A stretch of 64,000 nucleotides of DNA from contig CM041104.1 in assembly GCA_023079485.1 (NCBI GenBank), forward strand, positions 4,279,676-4,343,675, read 5' to 3'. The translations under genes and the position numbers were made by a program. Origin of the DNA: Archilochus colubris. Lineage: Eukaryota > Chordata > Aves > Apodiformes > Trochilidae. The notes beneath the pieces were generated by a model. It was not told the origin of the DNA and searched no databases. It saw only the letters and a program-made list of their open reading frames with translations. Shown in pieces: positions 11,501 through 25,070 of this stretch; positions within the stretch are counted from its first letter, which is position 1; every line of letters starts with the position of its first letter.

Positions 11501-13739
11501 TCAAAGCATGCTCAAAACTTTAGAAGGCATCAAAATAGATTTTTAATAGGGGATAAACACCGAGAATGTTTTATTCCTAAAAGGGAGCAATATATTGCCT
11601 AGAAAGAGTAACTGAAAATATAAAAAAGTATCTAATATTTATTAGGCAGGGGCTGTTAGACCTCCAGGCACTTTATTAAGTGGATATTAGGGAATATGGC
11701 TCCCACATACTGTTGTGATTGATATGAGTGTCTCCACATACAGACATGAGATACTAATGGAAGCTTCAGCAGAAGAGTTAGGACTCTCCTGGGGATTTAT
11801 CACACAGCTTTAGACTGGTGAGAAGGAGAAATTAGCAATAAGTTGCAAAGGCTATTGAATTTTCTTATCATCTGTATATCCTTGTTCAAGGGACAAAAGT
11901 TTTATCAAAGAGACTGAAGAGGAAATGACTCCAAAGATATAAGCTCTTATGAAAAAAATTTTGACATCTGAAGGCCAGGTGAAGGCTTCTAAAAGTAGAA
12001 ATCCACTAAGTTTACAAGTTTAATTTGAAATTGCAAGCTGAGCTGAGGGTTTAACAGGAATTACACTTTTAAGTCAGGATGGTGAATGCAACTGTAGAGC
12101 TGAGCATGGCTCTGCAGCCTTTGGAGAGCCCTTCCCATGGGTCATGCCCAGGAGAATCCTGACCATGACTGAATTCTGGGAGATGAATAGCAGACATTTA
12201 AGATAAATGCTTCCAATCAGTCTGTTCACCAGGACCATAAATATAGTTGACCAGCACATTAGCCTTTCATCTACCTCTGTGTGAGGACATCCAACCATTT
12301 TTTGTTTGGTTTGTCATTAATATCTCAAAATTCCCAACTGGCACAGACTGCAGTGGTCTACAGCAAGTGAATTAGATCAATTAATTCCCAAAGAAACCTA
12401 ATGAGCATTTTAAAAGAGGATTTAATGTCTCATTTGCTCCCCATAGGTATCTTTTTAAATGCCAATTAAGAATCTAAATATTTCTTACAACCTTAATGTA
12501 ATACAATATAAGAAGTAATAAATGATCACAAGTTTTTGCTAACGTGCTGAAGTCTGCTGTTGACTTTAGAAAGTGAACATTAACATCTTCTAGCACATTG
12601 TGTGTGTGCAATAACAGGACAATGTTTAAAGAACTTAAAACTGGTAGAATACAGGTATTTTTGTCCCAAGGACAAAACTTTTCCAACGAGGAAAAGTTGA
12701 GATTATTAAATTGCCAAAATTCCTTGAGGTTTTTTTTTCCCAATTAGTTGCCTATTTAACTAACCACATTTTTGCATACACTTGTGCAGCTAAACTGATA
12801 ATGTATCCCTGCATTCATTCAAATTGATGGAAATAATATTGTGGAATTTGAGACTGCAGTAGCACAGATATCCTTTACCAGGTGTACTTGCTGTCCTCCA
12901 AAAACATCTGGGAGTTTTGTTTTATTTGCAGTGAACCAGAACAGAATATATATGAGCATGCAGGCACAAATAAAATACTTGCAGATGATTATCCACCCCC
13001 CACCATTTCTTTATATTTAGGCTCCATCCTTTCCTTCTCTTATTTGTGAACCATATGTAAACATCAAGGAGGTGATTTTTAATCATTCCTTTCAGTTATC
13101 TTCAAAGAGGAAGAAATCTTCCTTGTTGCTCTGGACAAACTGGTTTGTGTCAAGATAAGAGGTGCATAAAACTTCAAAAATCACCCAAGCAGGGTCGGGG
13201 GGGCTGATGCAAAGGGCAGGACTTGTACACAGCTGTGGAGAACCCCTGGAAGAAAACATCAGCTGCTCAGTTGCCACAACAAGGTGTTGCTGTTGTGTTT
13301 CAAGACTCTTCCAGCGCCTGAACTGGGTTGTGCTGAGCTTTCAGGGCCACAGGAGCTGTGCTGGGCACTGAGCCCTCCTACTGGTATCCCTACAGGTTTT
13401 ATGTTCCTATTGGAATGTTCTTACAAAAACTGGATCCTGGGTGGGGTTTTTCTGTGATCTGTTTCTAGACTTGGTGCACTTAAAAGTATTCTTCACATGT
13501 TATTCTGAGCTCTTCTCTATTGTATTAAAGAGAACGCAAAGGTATTTTAGGATTCTCTCTTTTAAAGCAATATCCTCACTATTTATGTCAGCAATTAGCT
13601 TATTCTTAAAAGAAAGGAAGAAAATAGAGAAAGCAGCACACAAGCACTCAAAGTATGCAGCTCCCTAAGTGCTTTTTTCCAATTCCTGAAACAAACAAAA
13701 CAAAAAAATGCCCTCCGAAGTTAAACTAATATGAAACAG

Positions 13740-13995
13740 CCCCAGCATCTGAACTTGTCGCATGAAGCTGGTTTAAATTTTAATGTGAGCTCTGGAGTAG
13801 ATTTGTGTAAGGCAAGGTAAAGCAAGTCCCATGAAATATTGATTCTGTACATTTTCTTATGAATTTTTATACTCCAATTTAGTAAATTTTTCATCTTGCC
13901 TGCACTTAGAGGTTGCCTATAAAGTCGTTACTACCAATTGTATTAACTGTTGTAAATAAATCATTTTGGTTTGGGCTATTTGTATGAACATGGGC
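13740..13995. promoter_or_regulatory. candidate conserved non-coding element
   Basis: An AT-rich, repeat-free block with retained CpGs (13758, 13925, 13995, with another just upstream at 13716). It has AT-rich factor-binding cores such as CCAATTGTATTAA near 13935 and TAAATAAATCATTTT near 13955. It reads like constrained regulatory DNA and not like neutral spacer, but this is a judgement from composition alone. Confidence 0.25.
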
Positions 13996-16900
13996 CGACA
14001 GGACCTGGGTTTGTTTGAGCTGTGGCAGGGTATGGCCTTAGTCTGAAAGGGCTAAAAAGGGATTATCAAAATTTAAAATCTGTCATAGCACAGTGGCAGA
14101 GATGCAAAACCCCTGAGCATCTGTCAGAGGAAGGCATCTGCATTTTACATTTCCCACCTGGTTCAGATAAAGCAGCATGGGGGGCTCTCCAATAGAAATG
14201 CTCTTTTCTGTCTCATGTTGGAGGAAAATGAGGCTGGGAGGTGCTGACATTACAGCCTGGGGTCCTTATACCTGCAGAGCAATCCACTGTACATACAAAT
14301 TAAAATTAGGAAGGTTTGTCCTGCTTTGGGTGTACCTGACTTAGAAAACAGTACTTCATTTTAAATGCCACCTGAAAGGGAAATTCAATTTGAGGGAAAT
14401 CTGTAAGTTAAAAATTTCTCATTTGGCAGTTTCAAGCATCTAAATCCCAGTTTTCTCTAGATATAGAGCTTTATCCTGAGCTTAAATTGCTGTCCTCCAT
14501 CAAACCTAGCTTAGAAGTTCACACTGCCTCCTCAGCTCTAATTATAACATATTAAGTAGGTAGGTAGGCAAGATTCTGTTCTACTTTGTGTCTGTATCAC
14601 ACAGTGAAATGTAGGTTTTCTGATGCCTTTTCTTTTAAAGGTGTTTAAAATCAACTTTTAAAATATTACATAGCATCCTACTGAATAAAATGAATGGGGT
14701 AAGTCTGACTGCTTAATCATCAATACAAGAGGGACTCAAGGTCTTAAACGTTTTTTAAATGGTTTCCTTTATTAATCTTGAACTAATCTCCAAGGAATGC
14801 TGCTGTTGTTGTTGTTGTTTCCTAGTTTAATCCCTCTTCTCCTTTAAGACTCTGACTCCTTGAGTTTCAGTACCATACTCATTTGGGTTAAGGTTGGCCA
14901 AGTCTGAGCTCTGCTATAGACACAAGCGCAGGCTGGGCACTGGTGTTGTTGTGTAGCTCTTTGGATCATAGATTTCTGCCAGCATTTGATGAGGACCTGC
15001 CTGGAAGTTGTTGTCTGTGCTTATCACCCCATTGGCTGCAATGGGGCTCCCCGAAGTCCTTAAAGGCAGAGTGGATGCCCCAGTGGGGTTCTGAAGATGG
15101 ATACCATGAATTTGGTTTACTGTGCTGGATGTATAAACAAGAACAGATGGTTTTTCCAGATTCCAGTTAATGGCAATTAAACTCTAATTTATTATTTATT
15201 TCAGAAGAAATCTCCATTAAATTTCTGTTTTTGTAAATATTCTCCAACAACACTTTTTGAGAAACTGTCATGAATGTTTGGGCTGTTTTGAAATGAGCCT
15301 TATGGTAATCTGATAACAAAGCACAACAGCTGCCCTTTTCTTGATTCTCTGTTGTCTGTGTATAATTTTCCAGTGATTTTTAGCACACCTACCTGTAAAT
15401 AAAGGTTATAAGTTTATTTTAGCAATATTCTTAAGATGAAAATTATTTCTTGATTAAAAAACCTTCAAGTGTCTGAAGACGACAGCAAGACAATTCATAA
15501 CTGAAGGAAAGTCACTCAAAATGCTAAAATAACACTGATTTTCCCATTCCTATATTCATTTAGTCCTTCTCAGAAGCCAGCTGTGCTTTGTTGTTTCATA
15601 TGTTGCTTGTTGGTTGGTTTGTTAAATAGATTTAAAGCTTTTTTTTTTGTTTTGTTTTTTTCCTTTTAAATCTACAACAGTAGTATTCAAGGAGAAACTG
15701 AAACTTTTTTCCAAAGGAGCAGCACCTCGTTAGTTAAATGGCTGAGATACTCACCTTGAATTCAGTTTAATTTGCCCTGTGTAGCTGGAGCTGACCTTTC
15801 AGCTCTCTGTATATTTTAAGTGTTTATGTAAACAGCAAAGGATCCAGTTAATTACAGAGCCTTCCTCCCATTCAGCAAAGTGATGTCTGGCCTCCTCTGA
15901 TTGGGAAAGTGATAGGAGAAACTGCTGGGAGACAGGAAGGAGCTTGCAGAAAGGGAAAACGGTGGGAAGGAGGGAGGGAGGCTGGCAGGAGCTTGCCCTG
16001 TGATAAGGAAAAGTGAAATGGAGCAAGTTTGCAAGTAGCATCTAGCACTGGGCTCTCAGGAAACTGTGAAAGGGATGTGTGTAATCCCAGATCTTAATTC
16101 TCTGTGGGGAGGTTGCTGGGGTTATATCACCAACAAGCTTGACCTAAAAATTTCTAGCTTGATATTGAGTTTTGTGCTGTATTCCCCAGTTTGTCCTGGG
16201 GAATGGGCAGACTGGTGACTAAGAACTACTCCAAATATTTTCTCCAAACTCGCAGCCACTGCTTGAAGCTCCAAACCAAAAAAACCTGCCTGGTGTCCCT
16301 GAGTTATAGAGGAGAGATGGTCCTCTTCAGTACTTGTCTCACAGCTTTGATATCTCAGCTATTCCTTTCCCTGGATGCAGTGGAGGTGTTTGTGGTGTTA
16401 CTCAGAGAGAGCAGGCTGGCCCTGAGGTGCCTTTTCTCGAGGGACATGATTTATTTATTTATTTTTTTATCATGGTAATGGGAGTATCACTACAGAAAGG
16501 AAATGAAGTTGGTAGGAAACCTTCAGGACAGTGTATCTGCATTTTCTTGGTGCCCTGTATCAAGAATGAACTGTAGAAGAAGAACAGAAGAGGCTTAGTT
16601 TTTCCTTTGTGTATTTATTTTTATAACCCTGATTAGTGTTGATTATTCTAAATTTCCATGCTAGTCAGCTACATCATAAGGATGATGTTGTAGTGATGAT
16701 GACAAGTGTTTTCTGGATTTGGGAAGGATGGTATCCCTGTCTGTAGCTATAACGTTTGGGCAGCCTCAGATCTGACTCTCCCACTACAAACCTGTGTGTT
16801 ATTGATTCATTTTTTTCAAAGGTGCAAGGAAAATCCAGCTGTTCCATTGAACTTGGTAAAATGTGACTCAATCAGTTATACATGAAAGACTTCTGAGGGC

Positions 16901-17894
16901 AGCTAGAAACCAGCTTGGTATTAAGTTTGGATATTCAGACTTTATTATGTATGCAAAAAGCTATATTTTTTTTAAAGTTTTTAGAAGCTGTTTGGTCATA
17001 ATAGTATTCTCAACCAATATCTTTATTTTTACTGGCTGTTAAATGCATCATTTTCAAATACTACATGTGCAAACAACTAAGACATAGGCACAGCTAATTG
17101 AACTGTATCAGAGAAGGGAGGATAAGTGAATGCAGGAAGAAAGACTGGCAGATATTACACTGAATTTTTACCCAATTTGGTGTGAGGGGCTGACATTTTG
17201 GTTGGTGTCATACTATAAAGTTGCTTGTTAGAAGTGAAGCTCAGGGGTAGCTCCGTGGTTACGTGGAGACCTGTTGTTCAGACATCACCTAACTAGGCCT
17301 TCCATACTTAGTTATGGGTGTCTACTGTTAATATTAATACTTTTTTCAATCAGCAGGGAAATTAAAAGTTCAGAAAACTGCATGCTTTGATTGGAAAAGG
17401 TCTGCTTTTTAAATGTGCTTTCCTTCATTTTGCATGCAAGGTAGAAATAAGAGCACAGCTTCTGTGTTTAAGTGAAAAACTGAACATCTAGATAAAAACT
17501 CCTCCTGTAGCCACCAGCTTTGCCTATTTTCTGAGTTTCCTTAACTCTCCCTATAACTCCTTCTGAAAAGACTTGAATGTCAGGTGCTAGAAAGTTCAGC
17601 AGAGAGCAATGTCAGACCCAAGAGCCCAGCATTTTGAGAGAGGAACAAATTAAGTTCACCCATCAACCCACTGCTCTGCAGATCTGCCATTCCTGTAAAC
17701 CTGTTTTAGCTGTGGTCCCCAGAAGTCTGCCAAACAGAAACCAGAAACATTTCAGTAGATATTTCTCCTGGAAGCAGGCAGTGTCAAGAAATGCAGTTTT
17801 GTTAGATGACCACATACATTAGCCTTGAACTTTTCAGCCAAACCTAAACGAAGAGAGTGAGTTGATCCTGGCTTCTAGAAACTGATGGGTGCCC
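13996..17894. other. non-coding spacer, no gene seen
   Basis: Simple repeats are the only clear structures: an AGGT-type tract at 14556-14568, a TGC/TTG tract at 14798-14819, a T/TG-rich tract at about 15640-15662, and a GGGA-type tract near 15968. The frames at 15799-16041 (-) and 16191-16478 (+) have no recognisable domains. A short stem, ACATCAT/ATGATGT with a 4-nt loop, lies at 16671-16688. Confidence 0.6.
14798..14819. repeat. TGC/TTG trinucleotide microsatellite
   Basis: About seven triplets that change from GCT-type to GTT-type. Short and imperfect, with no flanking coding frame. Confidence 0.85.
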
Positions 17895-18475
17895 TGTGGG
17901 GCGTAGGTTCAAATTTTTAAATGTTGACATCAAATCAGATAATGGTATCCACCCCCTCCAAAGCTCCACGGGTGGAGAAGAACAGAACACACCAATAAGC
18001 ACATGCAATTCTTCAGAGTTCATTATACAGCAAGTGTGTTTCAAAGGACCTTGAGAGCATGTTTCCAAGGGAGGGGTAAGGTCGATGCTTGGATGGGAGA
18101 AGCCAATTGAAATCAATAGGAATTGATTTAGAGTCCGGGGGCACTGTGTTAAAATCTCCAGCCTTACGATCCAGCTTCATGAATATTAACAGGAGCGGGA
18201 TCAATACGCAGCTGATTTTCAGATGTACAGCTGGCTCCTTTTCGTCTGTAGATTAAAGAAACAGCAATCTTTCTCTCTTTAGATAAGATTCAGAATTCCA
18301 GAAAATGACTTGTGACTTTAGATCCCATTCTCCAGGACTGTTTGATAGGGTTTATGATATTTCCCTACTTTTTAAGTATGCGTTCAGCCTCGCCGCATTT
18401 ATCTCCAATGTCTGTTTCAAGGATTTAACAAAAAACAAAGCAGGGCAGGTCTCTCTTGGGGCACTGAGACGCTTC
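17895..18475. promoter_or_regulatory. CpG-retaining candidate regulatory element
   Basis: This is one of the most CpG-retaining stretches I found in the window, with CpGs at 17902, 17969, 18083, 18136, 18167, 18196, 18207, 18243, 18381, 18391, 18394 and 18470. The surrounding kilobases have very few. It is not dense enough for a classical CpG island, and GC content is moderate. It includes TGAATATTAA, GGAGCGGGATCAATACGCA and GCCTCGCCGCATTTAT blocks, which look constrained. Options are a long conserved enhancer or, less likely, a weak alternative promoter or first exon. The minus-strand frames here (17844-18116, 18013-18204) match no family I know. Confidence 0.35.
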
Positions 18476-21400
18476 TTGTATAGGTGGCCCTTTTCTAGAC
18501 AAGCCCTGGGTTTTGGGGTAACCTTTTGGATAGCCCTGATAGCCCTCCCTGCCTCCTTCCCACCTGCCAGCAGATGGCTGCCACTGGCTGATGGAAAGGA
18601 TCAGCTTCACTGCTCAGCTCAGCTCATGCTTTCTGGAAAGCCACCTAGTGCTGTCAAATGCTCTGTTTGACTAATCTGATGACAGGCCTGCCTCTGAATG
18701 TATAATCTACCAATCTGAAAGCCCAAATGACTGACACCATCCTGCTTGGAAGAGCTCTTCAAGGTTCAAAGGAGAAATCTGCACTGCTGCTAAGCACGTA
18801 ATGCATCAGCTGAACCTTCACACTCCTGAGCTTTGAAAGTGAAATCAGGCTTGGTAAAGTTCTCCCTTAACAAAGGATGCACGTTATTTGAGACATCCTG
18901 AACATTTTTGTTTGTTTGTTTTGAAAGTGTAGGTCAGGATCCAGACTTGGCAGCTTGTCCTGACTTCCTCAAGGAGCTGAACAAAAGCCCCAGGTCTTAC
19001 AAACCTGCTTAAACACTGGCAATGTTTTGGGCTTCTCTCTGCAGCAGATAAGGGTTTTCCATCTCCAGGCTGCCTAAGAACAAAGAATCTGCTTCATCAA
19101 AGAAGGGCAACAAAAATAACGTTAGCAAAAAATATTTCCTAAATGGAGAAGGATTTTTGATTTAGCAATGCTGATAAACTTTTCTTCTGCTGTGTTTTCT
19201 TTGTTCTCTTGAGTGTCACCCTGAGACAGCCTGGCTCAGCTGAGCAGGGCTTGTGGGGGAAAAGCAGCAGCAGCAGCTTCTTGCTCCTTTGGCATTGCCA
19301 GGGCTGTGGAAAGGCAGCAGCAGGTTCAGAGGTGTCTCCATAGGGTTTTTTTGACTCCTAGCACGAACAAGCCAGAATTTTGGCTGAGAGGTATAAGCCA
19401 GGAGGGGAGAGGTGGCTCTGCTGAGAGTAATTTGGGACAATTCCAGTGTTTTGTTGTGGTGGTGTTTTGTTTTTTTTTCTTGCAGTTTCCTTCCCTGGGG
19501 GTGGGAGTCAGAGGGAGCTGTCTCAGGCTCTGCCTACAAACCCATTGTGCAGCCTGAGGTGTTGGACTGGTTGCTGGTCATCATCTGGCACCAGAAAACA
19601 TGCTCAGAAGGTGTTACTCTGTGTCAAAACCAGATAAATACTATCTATCATCTGTAACATTTACAGTATAATTCCCCCTTAGAATTCCCTAAATTTTTGC
19701 CTCACTGAGGGACCACAGTGGATTGGGTTTTAGTTATACTTAAAGCAATGGTAATTCAACTGTATGTCTGTCTATTTAAGGTGTTTTGGAAAACCTTCTG
19801 TGACATTATGCAGATATTTCCCATTCATGTTACTCAAATAGTGCTTCTGAGGATGGCATGTTTTGGGTGGACCTTTAAATGATGGAGCTGAAGAACCTGA
19901 GGGCTACTCCCAAGCTCCCTCAAGTAAATATGTAACAACCAGTGAGCTGTTCTAGTAGCTGAAATTTAGTCTGAATCAGGTTTCTTTATACATTACAAAA
20001 TGCTTTTGGAAAGCTGGGTGTGTCTTTTGACTTACAGGTTTAGTGCTATTCTCTGTGATAACTTCAGGTAGGATCTGTCAAGCTGCTTATCAGAGGATTG
20101 TTGAAAATATGGTTGGTTTATTCCAGTTCTATCACTATGCCTAGTGTTAAAGATGTAGATAAATGCAGAAGACGTGCAGGTTATCTCTAGCATCAGATAC
20201 TGGAGTAAGTTGGTGGAGTTCAGCAGGAACATACAGAGCCTGTGTGTGCTAAGGGTGATTTGATGCTCTTCATGTTCCTGCAACAGCAAGGTTTGGTTCC
20301 AGCCCAGGTTTGCTGTATCCTCACTTCTTGAGCTGTTTCTGGTTCCTCTAACCCTATGTTTATTTCACAAGAGTTCCTCTCGTGGTGAACTCTGGTGATT
20401 CCTTGCACCTCCAAGGCCATCAGTGCCTTTGCATGTTGTGCTGGTTTGGCATTTGAGAGTTCTGGTTTGGGGACAGTTTGCTGATGTGGGATATTCACTG
20501 AGTTCTGCCAAGCTAGACTTTGGAGGTTGAGCTCATGCTTGTGACAGAAAAAAAGAAAAAAATAGTTTGAAAAATTAGGAAGAATGCAAAGAGAAATGAT
20601 TTCTGTGAGTTTTTAAAGGTCCAGATATCTGCTGTGGGTTTCAGAACTGCTTTAGAAAATTAGAAACAGGGTGGGGGGAAGGCAACGTGAACAATACAAC
20701 ACAGAATGGGGTAAACTTTGAGACTTTGTCCTTCTATACATTATTCATTGCAGCTAGTGAAAGGCAACTTGGCTCCTCTTGTGGTTTTGTTAGCCAATTG
20801 GAAATGGTGAAAATGTTTGTAACTCCTATTGTGTTTTTTTCTAATTAGGCAAGGCAAATAGTTTATGAAGAGCAAGGACAGAATTAATTATGGGCTCTTG
20901 CTCATCACAGCTGTGCTCTGAATGCCTGACAGAACCACTTTATGGCATATAATTCAACATATAGAATAAATGTACTACAAAGGACATAGTTTTGAAAGCA
21001 TTCTCAGCGTTGATCATGTTTTTTTGGAAAGTCCTGAGCACAACTGATTACAATTGAGCTGAATGGGAACTGAGAGATGCTTTGGAAAGTGAAATCCTTG
21101 CTGGCATTTTCAAAGAGATCTGAATCTGGATTATGGCTTTTTATGCAATTTGGATATCATTTTCATGTCTAATTTGGTGGCTGTATAATAAGCATGAGTG
21201 TTTTCTTCAGGCAGTTGGTTACTGAAACATCCAAAGATCTCTGGGTTTAAAAGCAAAGAAATCAGGAGGTACTGAGGGTATTTCAAGCCATATGGTTGAA
21301 GTCTTCCTCCTGTGTCCATCTTAAGAGTAGAAGCCGTATTTATATTCTGTATTAGCTGTCTGTATGTTTTTCAAAGAATCTGATGCCAGTAGTATTCGTA

Positions 21401-22807
21401 ATTGTTTCTTATTAACTTAAAGTGTGTACTGCTTATGATTTAATTTTTAAAGAAATATTCACATATCTGTTTATTGCTCTTTGAATGTTTTTCTTTCATA
21501 TTTAACCAAACATGAAGTATTCCTGCTGTACTACTTTTATTTTAAAAGCCCTCTACCACTTTTGCTTTAGTAAGTGCCCACACTTGAGAATAAAATTACC
21601 CTTTGATTTGAAAAACACTAATTCAGGTGTGGGCTCCTGAAAGTGCATTTTTAGTCTGCTCCCTTATTCACAATCATTTTCACTTGCTAATGGATGTTTG
21701 CTCACCCTGTACCTATGTTTTCTGAATAACTGACCTACAAGTGCAAATCCAAACTAGAAGTGCAAATCCTGTTCATTTTCAGGTTCAAGGAGCTGGGTCC
21801 ACACTTGAAACATCTGTTTTAAATCACTTTGAGCAGGCCACTGACAGATGTGGACATGAATGTACTGTTAGTACATAAAATATCTACCATCAGAGTGAGG
21901 GTATAGTTCTCTATTATGCCATCATCATATTGCAGTGATGTTTGTAATATCCATGCTGATTTGAAAACTGAACTGAATGAAAATGAGGGTCCTTTGGCTA
22001 CCAGTTTATCCATTGTTAGAACAATATTCTGGATTTTCATTTTTGTTTTGTAGTGGTTTATATGTAGTGTGCTAAAACCCGTGACTGATAACTCTTTTGA
22101 CAACTCTGTTTGAAAATGTTTTGAAATGTTTGAATATGTAGGTGCTTAAAGCAAACAAACCTGGACTTTTCAGATCTCTTGCAGTTGTCCCATATCATGC
22201 AGTAGAGGAATATTGGGGGTGTGGAATCAAATTCACATTTGGCTGTTGATTTTTAAAACAGAATTTTTCATGGAGTGGAAGGGCATTCCTGACTTATTAT
22301 TTGTATTATAAATTACAGTGGCTTTTCTTTAATTAGCAGACAGGTTTCAAACGTGGTTCTCTCTTTCAGTGCCTGATATCACACACATTGGTGTGTAAGT
22401 GGAATTTAGGAGAGTTAAAAGGCTCACAGTGATAGATCATGGGAAAAGCAAGCACTACTCCTTGTATTTGATACTTCCTTCAGTACAGCAAATCAAAGTT
22501 TTACTGCATTCAGAAATGCCAAAGCAGCACATTTTGTACTCCTCAAAAAAATATTAGCTTCTGAAAGTGAAGAACATCTGCATCTAAAACACTCCAATTA
22601 GCAAGAAGACACGAGTGATGCTAAAGCTCTTGGTCTATTTTTGGTCACTGTCTACGTGATCAGGAAAAAGCAGAGCATGCTATGGCTTTGGTTAACTCTT
22701 CTCATTCCCTTTTTAAAGTGTATCTTATTTTCAGTAATGAAAGGCTGATGAACCAAATAAGCCTGTGAAGACTTAAACATTTGAGCATGGTCGTTGGTAA
22801 TGTACCC

Positions 22808-22825
22808 ACATCAGGTACATCAGGT
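22808..22825. repeat. 9-bp tandem duplication
   Basis: ACATCAGGT occurs twice, head to tail, without mismatch. Confidence 0.85.
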
Positions 22826-23130
22826 ATTGGCTCAATATTCTGCAGGCTCCTGAATATGATACAATGAATTTTCCCATATAGAAAGGCAAGAAAAGGCCTG
22901 TGTATTTACCCAAGTTATATTTATATAGCTAGTGTTTGAATTTTCACTTTTTTTTTTGTTAGTTTTGACTTGTGATCTCACTTGATGTTGTCTTATAAAA
23001 CTGCAGTGACAGAAAACCAAAACAAAATGTAAATTGAAATTTCAAAATCATTTGAAATCATCTTCAGTGGAAGAAAATAGCTTTGAGGTCAGTTTTCTTA
23101 ATGCAGTTCTCTCCCTTGGGAGAAACCCTA

Positions 23131-23176
23131 TATCTTTGGATTACTTGATGTTTTCTCTTTGGATTACTTGATGTTT
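23131..23176. repeat. 23-bp tandem duplication
   Basis: Two adjacent 23-bp units (23131-23153 and 23154-23176) differ at a single position near their start. The shared 20-bp core is CTTTGGATTACTTGATGTTT. Near-identity suggests a recent duplication, so it may be polymorphic. Confidence 0.9.
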
Positions 23177-24647
23177 GTATACATGTATCTCAAGAACTTC
23201 TTGATTCAAAGTGACTTCTACAGACAGTGAAAAATACTGCATTTGTCTGTGGAATACTCTGCCATCATAAGTGAAATATAAGAACAGTTTTGAATGCATT
23301 GGTGTGTGGTTGTTTTTCCAGTCTGATTTGTGAAAATGGAGCCAGGTTCCACAGCTATTGGAGTACATGAGGGTAATGTTCACATCCCAAGAGCATTTTT
23401 AAGAGCTTATACTCAACTGCTTAAATGTGAGGTGAAGGTGAACTCTAGAGAAAGGTAAATGGTGACACAAACTCACTTGCTGATTTAGAGTTGTTCATGT
23501 TGTTGAATTTAAATACTGTTAAAGTAATGACATGAAATCTGGTTCCTTTCCATAAGTTTCTTTATCTCACAAGAAAGCAGATTTGTGTTATTATATATAT
23601 GAATTATGGTATCAAATGGACTCATCTTTTGAGGGAAACAATTATTCAGAATTATGCCGTGGTATTTTATAAACGAGATGGATGGAGGAGGCTAAAGTGT
23701 TTAAAACCACCTAGATTAGAAGTTGTCCAGGGACTGAAATTTAGCTGTCCTTATCCTCTCATAAAAAATCAAGTTTAAAAAATTTCAAATTTAAAATATG
23801 ATCCAAAGTCTGGATATGATGTAGCTGAAGACTTGGCCTTCATCTCCTGTGAAATTTTTGTCATCTTTTGTTCCCTGAAAAGTTTCAGGTTTTTTAATTT
23901 GCTAATTTAATGCCATCTGACCCCACGTTGTTCCATATTTGATCTGCTTGGAACTATGCACAGTAAGATTTTAAAACTGGTAGTTGGTACCAAACTGGGC
24001 TGGCAGAAGAAATCTGGGTAGAACCTGTCAAAATTTCTTTAAAACACAGCTTACTTCGAGAATAGAGATGTGTGGTTTGTGTGGATGCCTTTTATAAGCA
24101 GGTTTCTTTACTTTTAGTGGCTTTATTATATGGTACTTGTCTTTTTTCCAAAATCACTTGTTGAAAAAATGTGTTGAGAAAATCCTTCAGACTATGGGAA
24201 AGCATAGATTTGTAATAAGTTATAATCCTTCAGTTCAGCAGTTGTGTTTAAATATTTCACAACCACCAAAGTACAGCAGAAGGCGCAGCTTTAAATCGGT
24301 CAAGCAGACTTTGTCTTTTGCAGAAGAAGGCAGAGTGGACACCTGAGCCCTTGCTAAAGACATAATGGACCCAAAGATACAACAGACAATCATATTGATG
24401 CTGATCATAATAAAATAATTCAGCTGGAAGTTGAGTTGGGGTTTGCAATACGTGTAACAAGTAGCAAATAATTCAGCTCCTTGGTGTTGATGTGAACTAT
24501 GTGGGAAGTTATTCAAGGCTTAGCTGAAGAACTCGTGTGAGTTCACAGGCATGTGCAGAACAGGAGGAATATCTCAGCCACACAGATTCTTTTTCTTTCT
24601 TCCAAAGTTGAGGTATTTCCAGTATGTAATAGTGGCACAGCCCTTAG

Positions 24648-24664
24648 ATGAAATGAAATGAAAT
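24648..24664. repeat. ATGAA pentanucleotide repeat (3 copies)
   Basis: Three consecutive ATGAA units plus a partial one. A short simple repeat without other context. Confidence 0.8.
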
Positions 24665-25024
24665 CCTTGGTGGATGGTTCAGCCCCTTTGAAGGTGAAAG
24701 ATCCCATGGATTCTCTTGGGTTTCCACAAGAGCAGTGAAGAAGGCTCTGCACCTGCTTCTTGTGCTGCAGTTTGATGGCTTAATGACTTTAAAGCTGATT
24801 TAGAAATATCTCAGTGGTGTTTTATCTCAAATGCTTAGCAGTTTTCCTGGTCCTGTTACATAAAATCACCTCAGGAGTTAATTATCATTATTTGGTATTG
24901 CATATGGGGAATTAAAAAAATACATTTTAGCTACAGCAATAAAATGAAATCCTAATTAGTCACCAGGTTAGACTGACAACAAAAGAGGGCACCAGTTCTT
25001 CACAGATCCCAGGTTTGGTATGTT

Positions 25025-25070
25025 CATAGGTTTCCCTCTCTGTAAGTGTGGAATACTGATAATGGAACAA
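25025..25070 (-). mobile_element. possible degraded MIR, reverse orientation
   Basis: GGTTTCCCTCTCTGTAAGTG followed by TGGAATACTGATAATGG resembles the reverse complement of the MIR central core ('gtttcctcatctgtaaaatggggataata'). Flanking family blocks are not evident, so chance similarity is quite possible. Confidence 0.25.

Larger units (their letters stand above)
4456..13739. other. non-coding spacer, no gene seen
   Basis: About 9 kb without a supportable gene. It contains a perfect 9-bp inverted repeat (4692-4712), an A13 run (5508-5520), a possible degraded MIR around 5210-5290 and a T12 run around 9981-9992. Opposite-strand frames at 5750-6091 (+) and 5863-6270 (-) overlap and cannot both be real. 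Neither resembles a known protein. No CpG island, tRNA-like fold or exon with clear splice sites is visible. Confidence 0.6.
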
